Origin: Ferdinandcohnia salidurans
GTDB taxonomy: Bacteria > Bacillota > Bacilli > Bacillales > Bacillaceae_L
Direction: 5' to 3'
Length of the DNA stretch: 64,000 nt
Assembly: GCF_042680725.1 (NCBI RefSeq)
Contig: NZ_JBHUEK010000007.1
Location: 124,001-188,000 of the forward strand
The notes under the pieces are model-generated. The model was not told the origin of the DNA, ran no database searches, and saw only the letters and a list, made by a program, of their open reading frames with translations. Both the position numbers and the translations under genes were made by a program. Shown here piece after piece: positions 1 through 7,732 of this stretch; the first letter of the stretch is position 1, and each line of letters opens with the position of its first letter.

Positions 1-1
1 A

Positions 2-1126
2 GGGATTCGAGTGACACAAGCATTTACTCAGGAAAAAGAAAATATTGAGTTCTTTGATGGTATTAATAATCAAAACTTTGAGAGTTGGAGAGATGCAACC
101 CAGAAAAATGCGATGTTCCGTCCATTTGTTGAAATGACAAATGCGGTTGGAACTGCCATTTTGATTTGGTTCGGGGCTACGCTAATCCAAGCTGACGGAC
201 TAACAATCGGGGTATTCGTCTCCTTTGCCTTCTATTTAGGAATGTTCTGGGAGCCTATTTCACGTTTAGGTCAAGTATATAATCAATTACTTGTGGGGAT
301 GGCTTCTTCTGAACGTATATTCGAATTTATTGATGAAAAACCAATTGTTGGTGAAAAAGAAAACCCAATTCACTTATCTGATATGAAAGGCAAGATTGAA
401 TTCAATCAAGTGGAATTCGCATATGACGAAAGCCGAAAAGCCTTGAAAGGCATTTCCTTGACGATAGACGCAGGTCAAACCATCGCCCTTGTAGGTCATA
501 CTGGTTCAGGTAAAACGACGATTGCTAACCTGATTAGCCGCTTCTATGATGCAACAGGTGGAGAAGTAAAAATCGATGGAATCAACATAAGAGAATTATC
601 TCTACAGAATGTTCGTTCTCAAATAAGTGTAGTCCTACAAGATACGTTTATCTTCTCTGGTACGATAAAAGACAATATCCGGTTTGGGAGACCAGACGCA
701 ACGGATGAAGAGATAATTGCCGCTGCACAAGCAGTGGGTGCCCATCAGTTTATAGAGAAACTTGTAAATGGGTATGACACGGAAGTTGAGGAAAGAGGGA
801 ATATCTTATCAGTTGGGGAACGACAATTATTATCATTCGCTCGTGCACTACTTGCAGATCCTAAGATCTTAATTTTAGATGAAGCAACTGCAAGTATTGA
901 TACCGAAACAGAAGTCAAAATTCAACAGGCTTTAAAACAATTATTAAAGGGGCGTACAGCAATCATCATTGCCCATAGGCTATCGACTATTCGTGAAGCG
1001 GATAATATATTTGTATTGGATCATGGTGAAATCATTGAACAAGGAAATCACCATGAATTAATGAATCAGCAAGGTGAATATTTTGGATTAGTAAAAGCAC
1101 AGTTTAAGATGCTTGAGGCCATGTAG
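2..1126 (+). CDS. ABC transporter ATP-binding/permease protein, 3' part
   Basis: This is the C-terminal part of an MsbA/YfiC/YknU-type exporter half-transporter. The frame is open to the left edge (it reads G-I-R before the GTG at 11, the usual GIRVTQAF motif of the last cytoplasmic loop), so about 200 N-terminal residues with the first membrane helices lie outside the window. Visible parts are the last membrane helices (near 150-270), Walker A GHTGSGKTT (near 490-515), the ABC signature, Walker B ILILDEA with its Glu, and the H-loop in AHRLSTI. The signature reads LSVGE rather than LSGGQ, a variant seen in some heterodimeric exporters, so a partner gene upstream is likely. The substrate cannot be inferred. 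A terminator follows directly. Confidence 0.93.
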   Translation, partial: GIRVTQAFTQEKENIEFFDGINNQNFESWRDATQKNAMFRPFVEMTNAVGTAILIWFGATLIQADGLTIGVFVSFAFYLGMFWEPISRLGQVYNQLLVGMASSERIFEFIDEKPIVGEKENPIHLSDMKGKIEFNQVEFAYDESRKALKGISLTIDAGQTIALVGHTGSGKTTIANLISRFYDATGGEVKIDGINIRELSLQNVRSQISVVLQDTFIFSGTIKDNIRFGRPDATDEEIIAAAQAVGAHQFIEKLVNGYDTEVEERGNILSVGERQLLSFARALLADPKILILDEATASIDTETEVKIQQALKQLLKGRTAIIIAHRLSTIREADNIFVLDHGEIIEQGNHHELMNQQGEYFGLVKAQFKMLEAM

Positions 1127-1136
1127 AAACCTTAAG

Positions 1137-1164
1137 AAGGACTAGGAGACCCTAGTCCCTTTTT
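1137..1164 (+). terminator. Rho-independent terminator of the ABC transporter gene
   Basis: A 7-bp stem GGACTAG/CTAGTCC (1139-1145 and 1152-1158) with a 6-nt loop is followed by CTTTTT. It lies 12 nt after the stop codon and separates the ABC gene from ktrC. Confidence 0.85.
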
Positions 1165-1266
1165 ACTTTCGGAGTGCCACTTCATGAAGGGTGACAGTGA
1201 TGCTTCCAAATTATAGATTAGTTGTGATACAATCTAAGGTATCTCAATTTGATGGGGGAATAGGTA

Positions 1267-1932
1267 GTGAACAAAAAAGAGTTTGCGGTAATAGGCCTTG
1301 GACGCTTTGGAGGTAGCATATGCCGCGCATTAAGTGATGAAGGCATGGAAGTCATGGCCATGGACCTTGATGAAGATAAAGTGAATGAATTCTCAACTAT
1401 AGCTTCTCATGCAGTTGTTGGCGATTCAACGGATGAATCAGTTCTCAAGAGCATAGGGATTCGAAATTTTGACTTAGTCATTGTAGCCATCGGGGATAAC
1501 CTGAAAGCGAGTATATTAACGACCATTATTCTAAAGGAATTAGGGGTCAAGCAAATTTGGGTAAAAGCACAAAATGACTACCATGAGAAAATATTAAGTA
1601 AAATTGGAGCGGATCGGATTGTACATCCAGAGCGTGATATGGGAAAACGAATTGCCCATAATATTATCTCAAACAATGTCTTGGATTATCTGGAACTTTC
1701 CGATGAGCATAGTATTATTGAAATTGTTGCAGGAAAAAAGATTGATGGGAAGTCTTTAATTGAATTAGATGTACGTGCGAAATATGGGGTAACCATCGTC
1801 GCGATGAAAAGGGGAAAAGACATCATTGTATCTCCATCAGCAACCGAGCAGATACATAAAGGGGATATCCTAATTATTATCGGGGCTGACACAGACATTA
1901 GCCGTTTCGAAAAAAATCTAATCGAAGAATAA
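1267..1932 (+). CDS. ktrC: Potassium channel regulatory subunit KtrC (RCK domains)
   Basis: Cytosolic gating subunit of the Ktr potassium uptake system (YkqB family). It forms an octameric ring that binds ATP/ADP in the N-terminal RCK_N Rossmann domain and c-di-AMP in the C-terminal RCK_C domain, and opens a KtrB/KtrD membrane subunit. The Rossmann motif GLGRFG (residues 10-15), followed by an acidic residue at the end of beta-2 (AMDLDEDK), is visible. The RCK_C domain covers roughly residues 135-221. The length of 221 aa equals that of B. subtilis KtrC. The start is GTG behind GATGGGGGAA. No membrane subunit gene is adjacent, as in B. subtilis. In that species adeC sits between this gene and rnjA; it is missing here. 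Confidence 0.95.
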   Translation: MNKKEFAVIGLGRFGGSICRALSDEGMEVMAMDLDEDKVNEFSTIASHAVVGDSTDESVLKSIGIRNFDLVIVAIGDNLKASILTTIILKELGVKQIWVKAQNDYHEKILSKIGADRIVHPERDMGKRIAHNIISNNVLDYLELSDEHSIIEIVAGKKIDGKSLIELDVRAKYGVTIVAMKRGKDIIVSPSATEQIHKGDILIIIGADTDISRFEKNLIEE

Positions 1933-1959
1933 ACGTCTCAGCATGAGGCGTTTTTTTTA
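1932..1959 (+). terminator. Rho-independent terminator of ktrC
   Basis: Stem AACGTCTCA/TGAGGCGTT with one G-T pair and a GCA loop, followed by eight T. It overlaps the end of the ktrC stop codon. Confidence 0.85.
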
Positions 1960-1967
1960 TGGACATA

Positions 1968-2000
1968 TTAAAAACCCACTGAGGAAAGCCTCAGTGGGAA
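1968..2000 (-). terminator. Rho-independent terminator of the rpoY-rnjA operon
   Basis: A perfect 10-bp stem CCCACTGAGG/CCTCAGTGGG (1975-1984 and 1989-1998) is followed on the minus strand by TTTTAAT. It lies 36 nt past the rnjA stop codon. Confidence 0.87.
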
Positions 2001-2035
2001 TCAACATTGAATATGACAAGGGTTAATGGACTAGC

Positions 2036-3703
2036 TTAAACCTCCATAATGATCGGTAAAATCATTGGGCGGCGTTTTGTCTTTTCATAGAGGAACGGTG
2101 CAAGTGTGTCTGTAATTTCATTCTTAATTTCAGACCATTGGGTCGTGCGACGCTCCATTACTTTATTTAAATGCTTTGTAATCAGACTCTGTGCATCATT
2201 GATTAAATCTCCAGACTCACGCATATACACAAATCCACGAGAAATTAAGTCAGGTCCTGCAGCAATCTTAAAGTCCTTCATATTAATACTTACGACAACG
2301 ATCACAAGACCTTCCTCAGAAAGAATGCGGCGGTCGCGCAATACAATATTTCCGATATCACCAATACCGCTACCATCAATATACACATTTCCTGATGGAA
2401 TCTTACCTGCAACAGATGCTTCATTCTCACTTAAAGCAAGAACCTCTCCATTGTCCATAATAAAGCAGTTCTCTTCAAATACACCACAATCTACAGCAGA
2501 TTTCGCGTGCATCTTTTGCATCCGGTATTCACCATGAATTGGCATAAAATACTTTGGCTGCATGAGACGAAGCATTAATTTTTGCTCCTCTTGGCCACCG
2601 TGGCCCGAGGTATGGATGTTACTTAGTGGACCATGAATAACATCGGCACCTGCGCGGTAAAGCATATTGATGATTCGACTAACACTCAGTGTATTCCCTG
2701 GAATAGGCGATGATGAAAATACGACTGTGTCCCCAGGGATGATTTGAATTTGTCGGTGTGTACCATTTGCAATTCTTGAAAGGGCAGCCATTGGTTCCCC
2801 TTGGCTTCCAGTACAAAGAATTACAACCTTATTAGCTGGGAGACGGTTGATTTGGTTAGCATCAATAAACGTATCCTTTGGACATTGAATATAGCCTAAA
2901 TCATATCCAATTGTGATGGCTGATTCCATACTTCTGCCAAATACTGCAATTTTTCGATCGTTTTGAACAGCGGCTTCAACCACCTGCTGTAGGCGATGAA
3001 TATTAGATGCAAAAGTAGCAAATATGATACGGCCATCTACCGTTCGGAAAATATCTTGAATACTTTCTCCTACGCGTCTCTCAGACATTGTAAAATGTGG
3101 TATTTCTGCATTTGTACTATCTGAGAGCAGGCATAGCACTCCATCTCTTCCAATTTCCGCCATTTTTTGAAGGTTCGCTGGCTCTCCAACAGGTGTGAAA
3201 TCAAATTTGAAATCTCCTGTATGTACGACTTGTCCAGGAGGTGTTTTTACAACAATTCCGTATGAATCTGGAATACTATGTGTTGTTCTAAAAAACGTAA
3301 CCGATGTTTTGCGGAATTTTATAATATCTTCTTCTTTAATTTCAATCAACTTTGCTTGGCGAAGTAGTCCGTGCTCTTCTAGTTTGTTACGAATTAAACC
3401 TAAGGCAAGCTTACCTCCATAAATCGGTACATTGATTTCACGAAGTAGATACGGAATTCCACCAATATGATCCTCATGACCGTGCGTAATGAATAAACCT
3501 TTAATCTTGTCTTCGTTCTTGACTAAATAGCTGTAATCAGGAATCACATAGTCGATTCCTAACAGCTCGTCCTCTGGGAATTTAATCCCAGCATCGATCA
3601 GGATAATTTCATCCTGAAACTGTACGCCATAAGTGTTTTTACCAATTTCCCCGAGTCCACCTAAGGCGAAAACAGCTGTTTGATCGTTCTTTACAAATTT
3701 CAT
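2036..3703 (-). CDS. rnjA: Ribonuclease J1
   Basis: Metallo-beta-lactamase/beta-CASP ribonuclease with 5'-3' exonuclease and endonuclease activity, central to mRNA turnover and 16S rRNA 5' maturation in Bacillus. The 555-aa length equals that of B. subtilis RNase J1. The zinc motif HGHEDH is at residues 74-79, and the later HTGDFKFD, STNAE and HGGQEE segments belong to the MBL, beta-CASP and C-terminal motifs. The C-terminal dimerisation domain ends in RPMILPIIMEV. It lies 6 nt downstream of rpoY, so the two are cotranscribed. In B. subtilis the peptide SR1P, also encoded in this window at 13290, stimulates RNase J1 through GapA. Confidence 0.98.
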   Translation of the reverse strand: MKFVKNDQTAVFALGGLGEIGKNTYGVQFQDEIILIDAGIKFPEDELLGIDYVIPDYSYLVKNEDKIKGLFITHGHEDHIGGIPYLLREINVPIYGGKLALGLIRNKLEEHGLLRQAKLIEIKEEDIIKFRKTSVTFFRTTHSIPDSYGIVVKTPPGQVVHTGDFKFDFTPVGEPANLQKMAEIGRDGVLCLLSDSTNAEIPHFTMSERRVGESIQDIFRTVDGRIIFATFASNIHRLQQVVEAAVQNDRKIAVFGRSMESAITIGYDLGYIQCPKDTFIDANQINRLPANKVVILCTGSQGEPMAALSRIANGTHRQIQIIPGDTVVFSSSPIPGNTLSVSRIINMLYRAGADVIHGPLSNIHTSGHGGQEEQKLMLRLMQPKYFMPIHGEYRMQKMHAKSAVDCGVFEENCFIMDNGEVLALSENEASVAGKIPSGNVYIDGSGIGDIGNIVLRDRRILSEEGLVIVVVSINMKDFKIAAGPDLISRGFVYMRESGDLINDAQSLITKHLNKVMERRTTQWSEIKNEITDTLAPFLYEKTKRRPMILPIIMEV

Positions 3704-3709
3704 AATTCA

Positions 3710-3919
3710 TCAAATCTCCAATACATTATAATCTTCATTTAGTTGCTCATACTCAAGATAGGCCCCTTCCACCTTTTGAATATATTCAATGTTAATTTTC
3801 CGTTCCTTTAATTTTTGGCGAACCTCAACTTGAGACTCTGCTTCAATATACAAAGTTTTTGTATGTTCTCTTACTGGAACTTCTAATACATCCTCTTGGT
3901 AGTAAACTTTAAAAATCAT
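3710..3919 (-). CDS. rpoY: RNA polymerase epsilon subunit
   Basis: Small accessory subunit of Firmicutes RNA polymerase (YkzG family, formerly omega-1). It binds near the DNA exit side of the core enzyme and has been linked to phage protection. The protein reads MIFKVYYQEDVLEVPVREHT and is acidic, 69 aa long, the usual family length. I chose the ATG at 3919 over an in-frame TTG at 3925: AAGGAG (3930-3935) lies 10 nt from the ATG but only 4 nt from the TTG. It is the first gene of the rpoY-rnjA operon, a conserved arrangement in Bacilli. Confidence 0.95.
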   Translation of the reverse strand: MIFKVYYQEDVLEVPVREHTKTLYIEAESQVEVRQKLKERKINIEYIQKVEGAYLEYEQLNEDYNVLEI

Positions 3920-4152
3920 TGCCAAATCTCTCCTTAATTTCCGAAAGTTAGAGTAACTTTTTCTATTATATAAAAATATAACAAGTTTTTCATGTTTTTT
4001 CTTGCTTTTCCTAAATATTTCTTAACATTGCATCGCTAATAGGTAAAAAGAGGAGGTTAGTTTAGGGGTTACTATGTATTTTTTTGTTAAAATCATTGAA
4101 CCGTACACCTAAAGGTCTATTATACCATTGAAGATCATGATAGTACATAACC

Positions 4153-4178
4153 AGCCCTCCATAACGAAGGGCTCTTTT
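4153..4178 (+). terminator. Possible weak terminator in the rpoY-defB intergenic region
   Basis: Stem AGCCCT/AGGGCT (4153-4158 and 4168-4173), loop of 9 nt, then CTTTT. No clear gene precedes it on the plus strand, so it may end a short RNA starting near 4000-4070. Confidence 0.4.
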
Positions 4179-4230
4179 CGTCACTATTATCTTCAACTTC
4201 ATTACGAGGTAGGTTTTATGTTATTAATTT

Positions 4231-4302
4231 TTATGCAATTGATTTCCTTTTTAATAAATCTTGCCACTGCTTCATTATCTTTTTCCGTAACTTTTTTAGC
4301 AT
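4231..4302 (-). CDS. Candidate small basic peptide (23 aa)
   Basis: A short ORF with a strong ribosome binding site: AAGGAG (4312-4317) lies 9 nt before the ATG at 4302. The product begins MLKKLRKKIMKQWQDLL and is strongly basic (9 Lys/Arg in 23), with a pattern that could form an amphipathic helix. I do not recognise the family. It is isolated between defB and rpoY on the same strand. Evidence is limited to the start signal and composition, so it may be spurious. Confidence 0.42.
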   Translation of the reverse strand: MLKKLRKKIMKQWQDLLKRKSIA

Positions 4303-4498
4303 GACTATCATCTCCTTTTTTCTCAAACTTTAAACATTACAAGAACGTTGCTTTTGGGTTTAAGTTTTGTCCTTATTATGTGGAAAAAAGGGTCAAATTA
4401 TCATAGCTAATAAAAGAAAGGTAAATTGACTGAAGATGAATAAGTCAATTCTACTTAACAAAAAGCACTTAAAAATTTAGCGGGTGGAAACTTACTTT

Positions 4499-5053
4499 CT
4501 ATCGTTCGATAGGTATCGCGTTGTCAGGTTCAGCAAACGGATCTTCCTCATTGATATGATCATAGAACATTACACCATTTAAATGATCTATTTCATGCTG
4601 AAAACAAATAGCAGGTAAACCTTTTAGTTTCACAATTACTTCCTCGCCCTCAAGGGTGGTTCCTTTTACCTTGATTTTTGAGTAACGCGGTACATATCCT
4701 GGTACAGCCCTGTCAACAGACAAACAACCTTCGCCAGTTGTTAAATAACTCTTTTTAATAGAATGACTAATAATCTTTGGATTAAACAAAGCATAGCTGT
4801 ATAGCTCATCATTCTCATCTTTTAAATGGACAGCAATCATACGCTTTGACACATTAATTTGCGGTGCAGCAAGCCCTATGCCTGGTCTTAATCCATATTT
4901 TTCAGCAATTTCAGGGTTCTGACTGTTTATTACATATTCTAATAGTTCGTTTAGAATTTTGCTGTCTTCCGCTGATGCCGGTAAAGGAACCTCAGCTGCA
5001 ACCTTCCGTAATGTTGGATGTCCTTCTCGGATAATATTATCCATTGTTATCAC
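4499..5053 (-). CDS. defB: Peptide deformylase
   Basis: Metal-dependent hydrolase that removes the N-formyl group from nascent proteins (YkrB type, Def class 2). All three motifs are present: GIGLAAPQ (residues 58-65), EGCLS (108-112, metal Cys) and HEIDH (153-157, two metal His and the catalytic Glu). I start at the GTG at 5053: AGGAAG lies 8 nt before it, and the resulting 184 aa with N-terminus MITMDNIIREGHPTL match B. subtilis DefB. A GTG at 5062 would add three residues but overlaps the ribosome binding site. The usual upstream neighbour ykrA is absent. Confidence 0.97.
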   Translation of the reverse strand: MITMDNIIREGHPTLRKVAAEVPLPASAEDSKILNELLEYVINSQNPEIAEKYGLRPGIGLAAPQINVSKRMIAVHLKDENDELYSYALFNPKIISHSIKKSYLTTGEGCLSVDRAVPGYVPRYSKIKVKGTTLEGEEVIVKLKGLPAICFQHEIDHLNGVMFYDHINEEDPFAEPDNAIPIER

Positions 5054-5247
5054 AATTATCACTTCCTGATCTTGATGCTTATATTTATCTTAAGTTTAAC
5101 AAAGGTTTTTTCCTTTTTAAATATAAAAGTAGGCCTCAAGTCTGTTCTAAAGCATGTACTAACTCATATATTTAGTTGAAACCTAAAAAATGTTATGAAA
5201 TCGTATTATAATATAGTATATTTGAAGTAGCTAAGGGGGAGCAGATA

Positions 5248-5916
5248 TTGAAAAATAATACGTTTAAAATTGTATTTCTTTGTGTTTGTATGAGTTTTCT
5301 CTTAATGGGGTGTTTGGGCGGTCCCACACCTGAAGAACAGATTTATGAGACATTAGAAAAAGTGGTAACGGTTGAAAAGGACTTTGAAGAGCAACAAAAC
5401 CCATTGGTGGAGCTTGAGAAAAAAGAGAAAGAGCTTTACGATGAAATATTAACACTGGGTATGAAAGAATTTGATCAGATTGTTTCCTTATCGAATGATG
5501 CATTGGCAATTGTTGGTGATCGCGAAACTAGAATTAACAATGAACAAAAGAGTATCGAAGCCTCCAAGAAGGAATTTCAAAAGGTCGATGCACTTATTTC
5601 TGAAATTAAAGAGGACAGTGTAAAGGAAGAAGCAAATGAGCTAGTATCGTTAATGAACGAGCGCTATGAAAGCTATGAGGATTTATACACTGTCTATAAA
5701 GAAGCGATCGAGCACGATAAAAAATTATATGAAATGTTTCAAAATGAAGAATTAACATTGGATGAATTGGAACAACAAATTACTCTTATAAATGAAACTT
5801 ACGAAAAAGTAGTTGCAGCAAATGAAACGTTTAATAAATTGACAGACCAATACAACAAAGCAAAGGTTACTTTTTATCAAAATGCTGGACTAGAAGTTGT
5901 CTTTAAAGAGGAATAA
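5248..5916 (+). CDS. ykyA: YkyA-family lipoprotein, putative cell-wall binding
   Basis: Exported lipoprotein of the YkyA family (222 aa), function unknown. The N-terminus has two Lys, a hydrophobic segment and the lipobox LLMGC with the lipidated Cys near residue 22. The rest is acidic and strongly helical, with Glu/Lys-rich heptads typical of coiled coils and no catalytic motif. The start is TTG behind AAGGGGGA (near 5233-5240). It lies between defB and the pdh operon as in B. subtilis, divergent from defB, and is monocistronic with its own terminator. Confidence 0.93.
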   Translation: MKNNTFKIVFLCVCMSFLLMGCLGGPTPEEQIYETLEKVVTVEKDFEEQQNPLVELEKKEKELYDEILTLGMKEFDQIVSLSNDALAIVGDRETRINNEQKSIEASKKEFQKVDALISEIKEDSVKEEANELVSLMNERYESYEDLYTVYKEAIEHDKKLYEMFQNEELTLDELEQQITLINETYEKVVAANETFNKLTDQYNKAKVTFYQNAGLEVVFKEE

Positions 5917-5935
5917 CAATATGAAAACTGTGAAA

Positions 5936-5962
5936 GGGCTATCAGTGTTGATAGCCTTTTTG
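5936..5962 (+). terminator. Rho-independent terminator of ykyA
   Basis: Stem GGCTATCA/TGATAGCC (5937-5944 and 5949-5956), loop GTGT, then TTTTT. Confidence 0.88.
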
Positions 5963-6619
5963 TTTTGGCTATTTTAGGGCATAATCCGAGTAGTATTTTA
6001 AAAAATCATTATAAAAGCAGGGTTTTTATAGTACAGATGCAAAATGTGTACTGATACAGTTTGTAAAAATGGGAATTTATACAAAACAGAAAAAAATGGT
6101 GGACAAGTAATAAAACAGTAAACAAACAATTTGACGTGTGTCTTACGTTGTTGTAAACTTGGAAATGGATAGGGAGCAGTTGTATTAATTGCTTTACTAA
6201 AATAATTAATACAGCTTCATTTAGGAGTCAGAATATCCTTTTCGAGCATGACAAAAAGTTATTACATCTAAAGACTTAGTCCTTTTGGATATAGTGTGTG
6301 TTCAAAAAGGAGAATGAAGAGGACCGAGAATTTCAAGGCGACGCAGTTTTGAGTAGCGGAACGTATGCAGTTAATACGTGAGCAACGGAGAAACAAGTCA
6401 ACGAAGAAATACGATGTGTCATATTTATTCGATTTTTTGAACTTCCTCTTAATTATGTCTTTGAAAAGATATATTTTTGGGTAACCTAATGCTGTATGTT
6501 TTGTATCATTCTTAACTTTATACTTGGTTTCTTCACCATCATAAAGTTAAAGCCCCTTACTAGAATGGTCAGGGTGCATTTGATAAAAGAAAATAGGGTA
6601 AGAAAGGAAGCGAGAAAAG
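5963..6619 (+). promoter_or_regulatory. Long leader and promoter region of the pdh operon
   Basis: About 650 nt without a gene. The best promoter-like pair is TTGACG (6131-6136), 17 nt, TAAACT (6154-6159). It is followed by a perfect 10-bp inverted repeat TGTATTAATT/AATTAATACA (6181-6190 and 6204-6213). A repeat element occupies about 6298-6450. A hairpin TAACTTTAT/ATAAAGTTA (6513-6521 and 6541-6549), probably a relic of the repeat seen before ylaH and rsmH, lies just before the pdhA ribosome binding site. The true transcription start is not determined. Confidence 0.45.
6298..6450. repeat. Putative MITE-like intergenic repeat with terminal inverted repeats
   Basis: The stretch is bounded by the 9-bp inverted repeat GTTCAAAAA (6300-6308) and TTTTTGAAC (6434-6442). 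Flanking GAAGAGGA and TTCCTCTT extend the symmetry. Its GC content is clearly higher than the surrounding AT-rich DNA, and it has an internal stem CGTAT/ATACG near 6362-6380. No protein is encoded. It resembles dispersed non-coding elements of Bacillus genomes, but there is only one copy in this window. Confidence 0.45.
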
Positions 6620-7729
6620 ATGGCTGTAAAAGCAAATGTCTTTGATTTACAAGGGCAACTGGATAAAGTTGCTGAAAACTTTCCTATGTTTCAGATCTTA
6701 AATGAAGAAGGAGAAGTAGTTAATAAAGATGCTGTTCCTGATTTAAGTGATGATCAATTAAAAGAATTAATGAGAAGAATGGTTTATACAAGAATCCTTG
6801 ATCAACGTTCTATTTCGTTAAACCGTCAAGGGCGTTTAGGTTTCTATGCACCTACTGCAGGTCAAGAAGCTTCACAACTTGCATCTCAATTTGCATTAGA
6901 AAAAGAAGATTTCATTTTACCAGGTTACCGTGATGTACCTCAAATCGTTTGGCATGGTTTGCCATTATATCAAGCGTTCTTATTCTCACGTGGACATTTC
7001 CATGGAAACCAAGCTCCAGAAGGAGTTAATGTACTATCACCACAAATTATCATTGGTGCACAATACATACAGTGTGCTGGTGTCGCTTTAGGTATGAAAA
7101 AACGTGGCAAGAAATCAGTTGCAATCACTTATACTGGTGACGGCGGTACTTCACAAGGTGACTTCTATGAAGGAATTAACTTTGCGGGAGCATTTAAAGC
7201 ACCAGCAATATTTATCGTTCAAAACAACCGGTTTGCAATCTCTACTCCTGTTGAAAAACAATCAGCAGCAGCAACTCTAGCTCAAAAGGCTGTTGCAGCT
7301 GGTATTCCAGGAATTCAAGTTGATGGTATGGATCCACTAGCTGTATATGTAGCTGTTAAAGAAGCTCGTGAGCGTGCAGTGAATGGTGATGGTCCAACTC
7401 TAATTGAAACAATGACATACCGTTATGGTCCACACACAATGGCTGGGGATGACCCAACAAGATACCGTACATCAGAGCTTGATAATGAATGGGAAAAGAA
7501 AGACCCACTCGTTCGTTTCCGTAAGTACCTTGAAGGAAAAGGAATTTGGAATGAAGAGTTAGAGAACCAAGTCATTGAAGAAGCTAAAGAAGACATCAAG
7601 AACGCAATTAAAAAAGCGGACGAAACACCTAAACAAAAGGTTACTGATCTTATTTCACATATGTACGAAGAGCTTCCTTTAAATTTAGAGGAGCAAATGG
7701 AAATCTATAAAGCGAAGGAGTCGAAGTAA
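6620..7729 (+). CDS. pdhA: Pyruvate dehydrogenase E1 component, alpha subunit
   Basis: Thiamine-diphosphate-binding half of E1, which decarboxylates pyruvate and passes the acetyl group to the E2 lipoyl domain. The TPP motif GDGG starts at residue 173 and ends with QNNR (about 201-204). The phosphorylation-loop region RYGPHTMAGDD is conserved. The length of 369 aa is near the 371 of B. subtilis PdhA. The start is ATG behind AAGGAAG. It is the first gene of pdhABCD, with pdhB 3 nt downstream. A leader of several hundred nt precedes it. Confidence 0.98.
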   Translation: MAVKANVFDLQGQLDKVAENFPMFQILNEEGEVVNKDAVPDLSDDQLKELMRRMVYTRILDQRSISLNRQGRLGFYAPTAGQEASQLASQFALEKEDFILPGYRDVPQIVWHGLPLYQAFLFSRGHFHGNQAPEGVNVLSPQIIIGAQYIQCAGVALGMKKRGKKSVAITYTGDGGTSQGDFYEGINFAGAFKAPAIFIVQNNRFAISTPVEKQSAAATLAQKAVAAGIPGIQVDGMDPLAVYVAVKEARERAVNGDGPTLIETMTYRYGPHTMAGDDPTRYRTSELDNEWEKKDPLVRFRKYLEGKGIWNEELENQVIEEAKEDIKNAIKKADETPKQKVTDLISHMYEELPLNLEEQMEIYKAKESK

Positions 7730-7732
7730 GCC

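Larger units (their letters stand above)
3926..4498. other. 573-nt intergenic region between rpoY and defB
   Basis: AT-rich. It holds a candidate 23-codon minus-strand ORF (4231-4302, listed separately) and a plus-strand hairpin with a short T-run (4153-4178). Upstream of that hairpin, near 4049-4075, AGAGGAGG and AGGGGTT motifs precede a 12-codon reading frame starting at 4075 (MYFFVKIIEPYT). In B. subtilis ykrA lies in this interval; it is absent here. Confidence 0.6.

Noticed and set aside
11..1126. Complete 371-aa ABC protein starting at GTG 11
   Set aside because: The frame is open leftwards with the conserved GIRVTQAF context, and the membrane helices normally present are missing; it is a truncated view of a longer gene.
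1165..1266. c-di-AMP (ydaO) riboswitch before ktrC
   Set aside because: Only about 100 nt between terminator and start, with no recognisable riboswitch core or second terminator.
2106..2537. 143-aa plus-strand ORF inside rnjA
   Set aside because: Antisense shadow of the conserved RNase J1 frame; no start signal or protein family.
5248..5916. YkyA as a peptidoglycan hydrolase
   Set aside because: No catalytic motif is visible; only a lipobox and coiled-coil character are supported.
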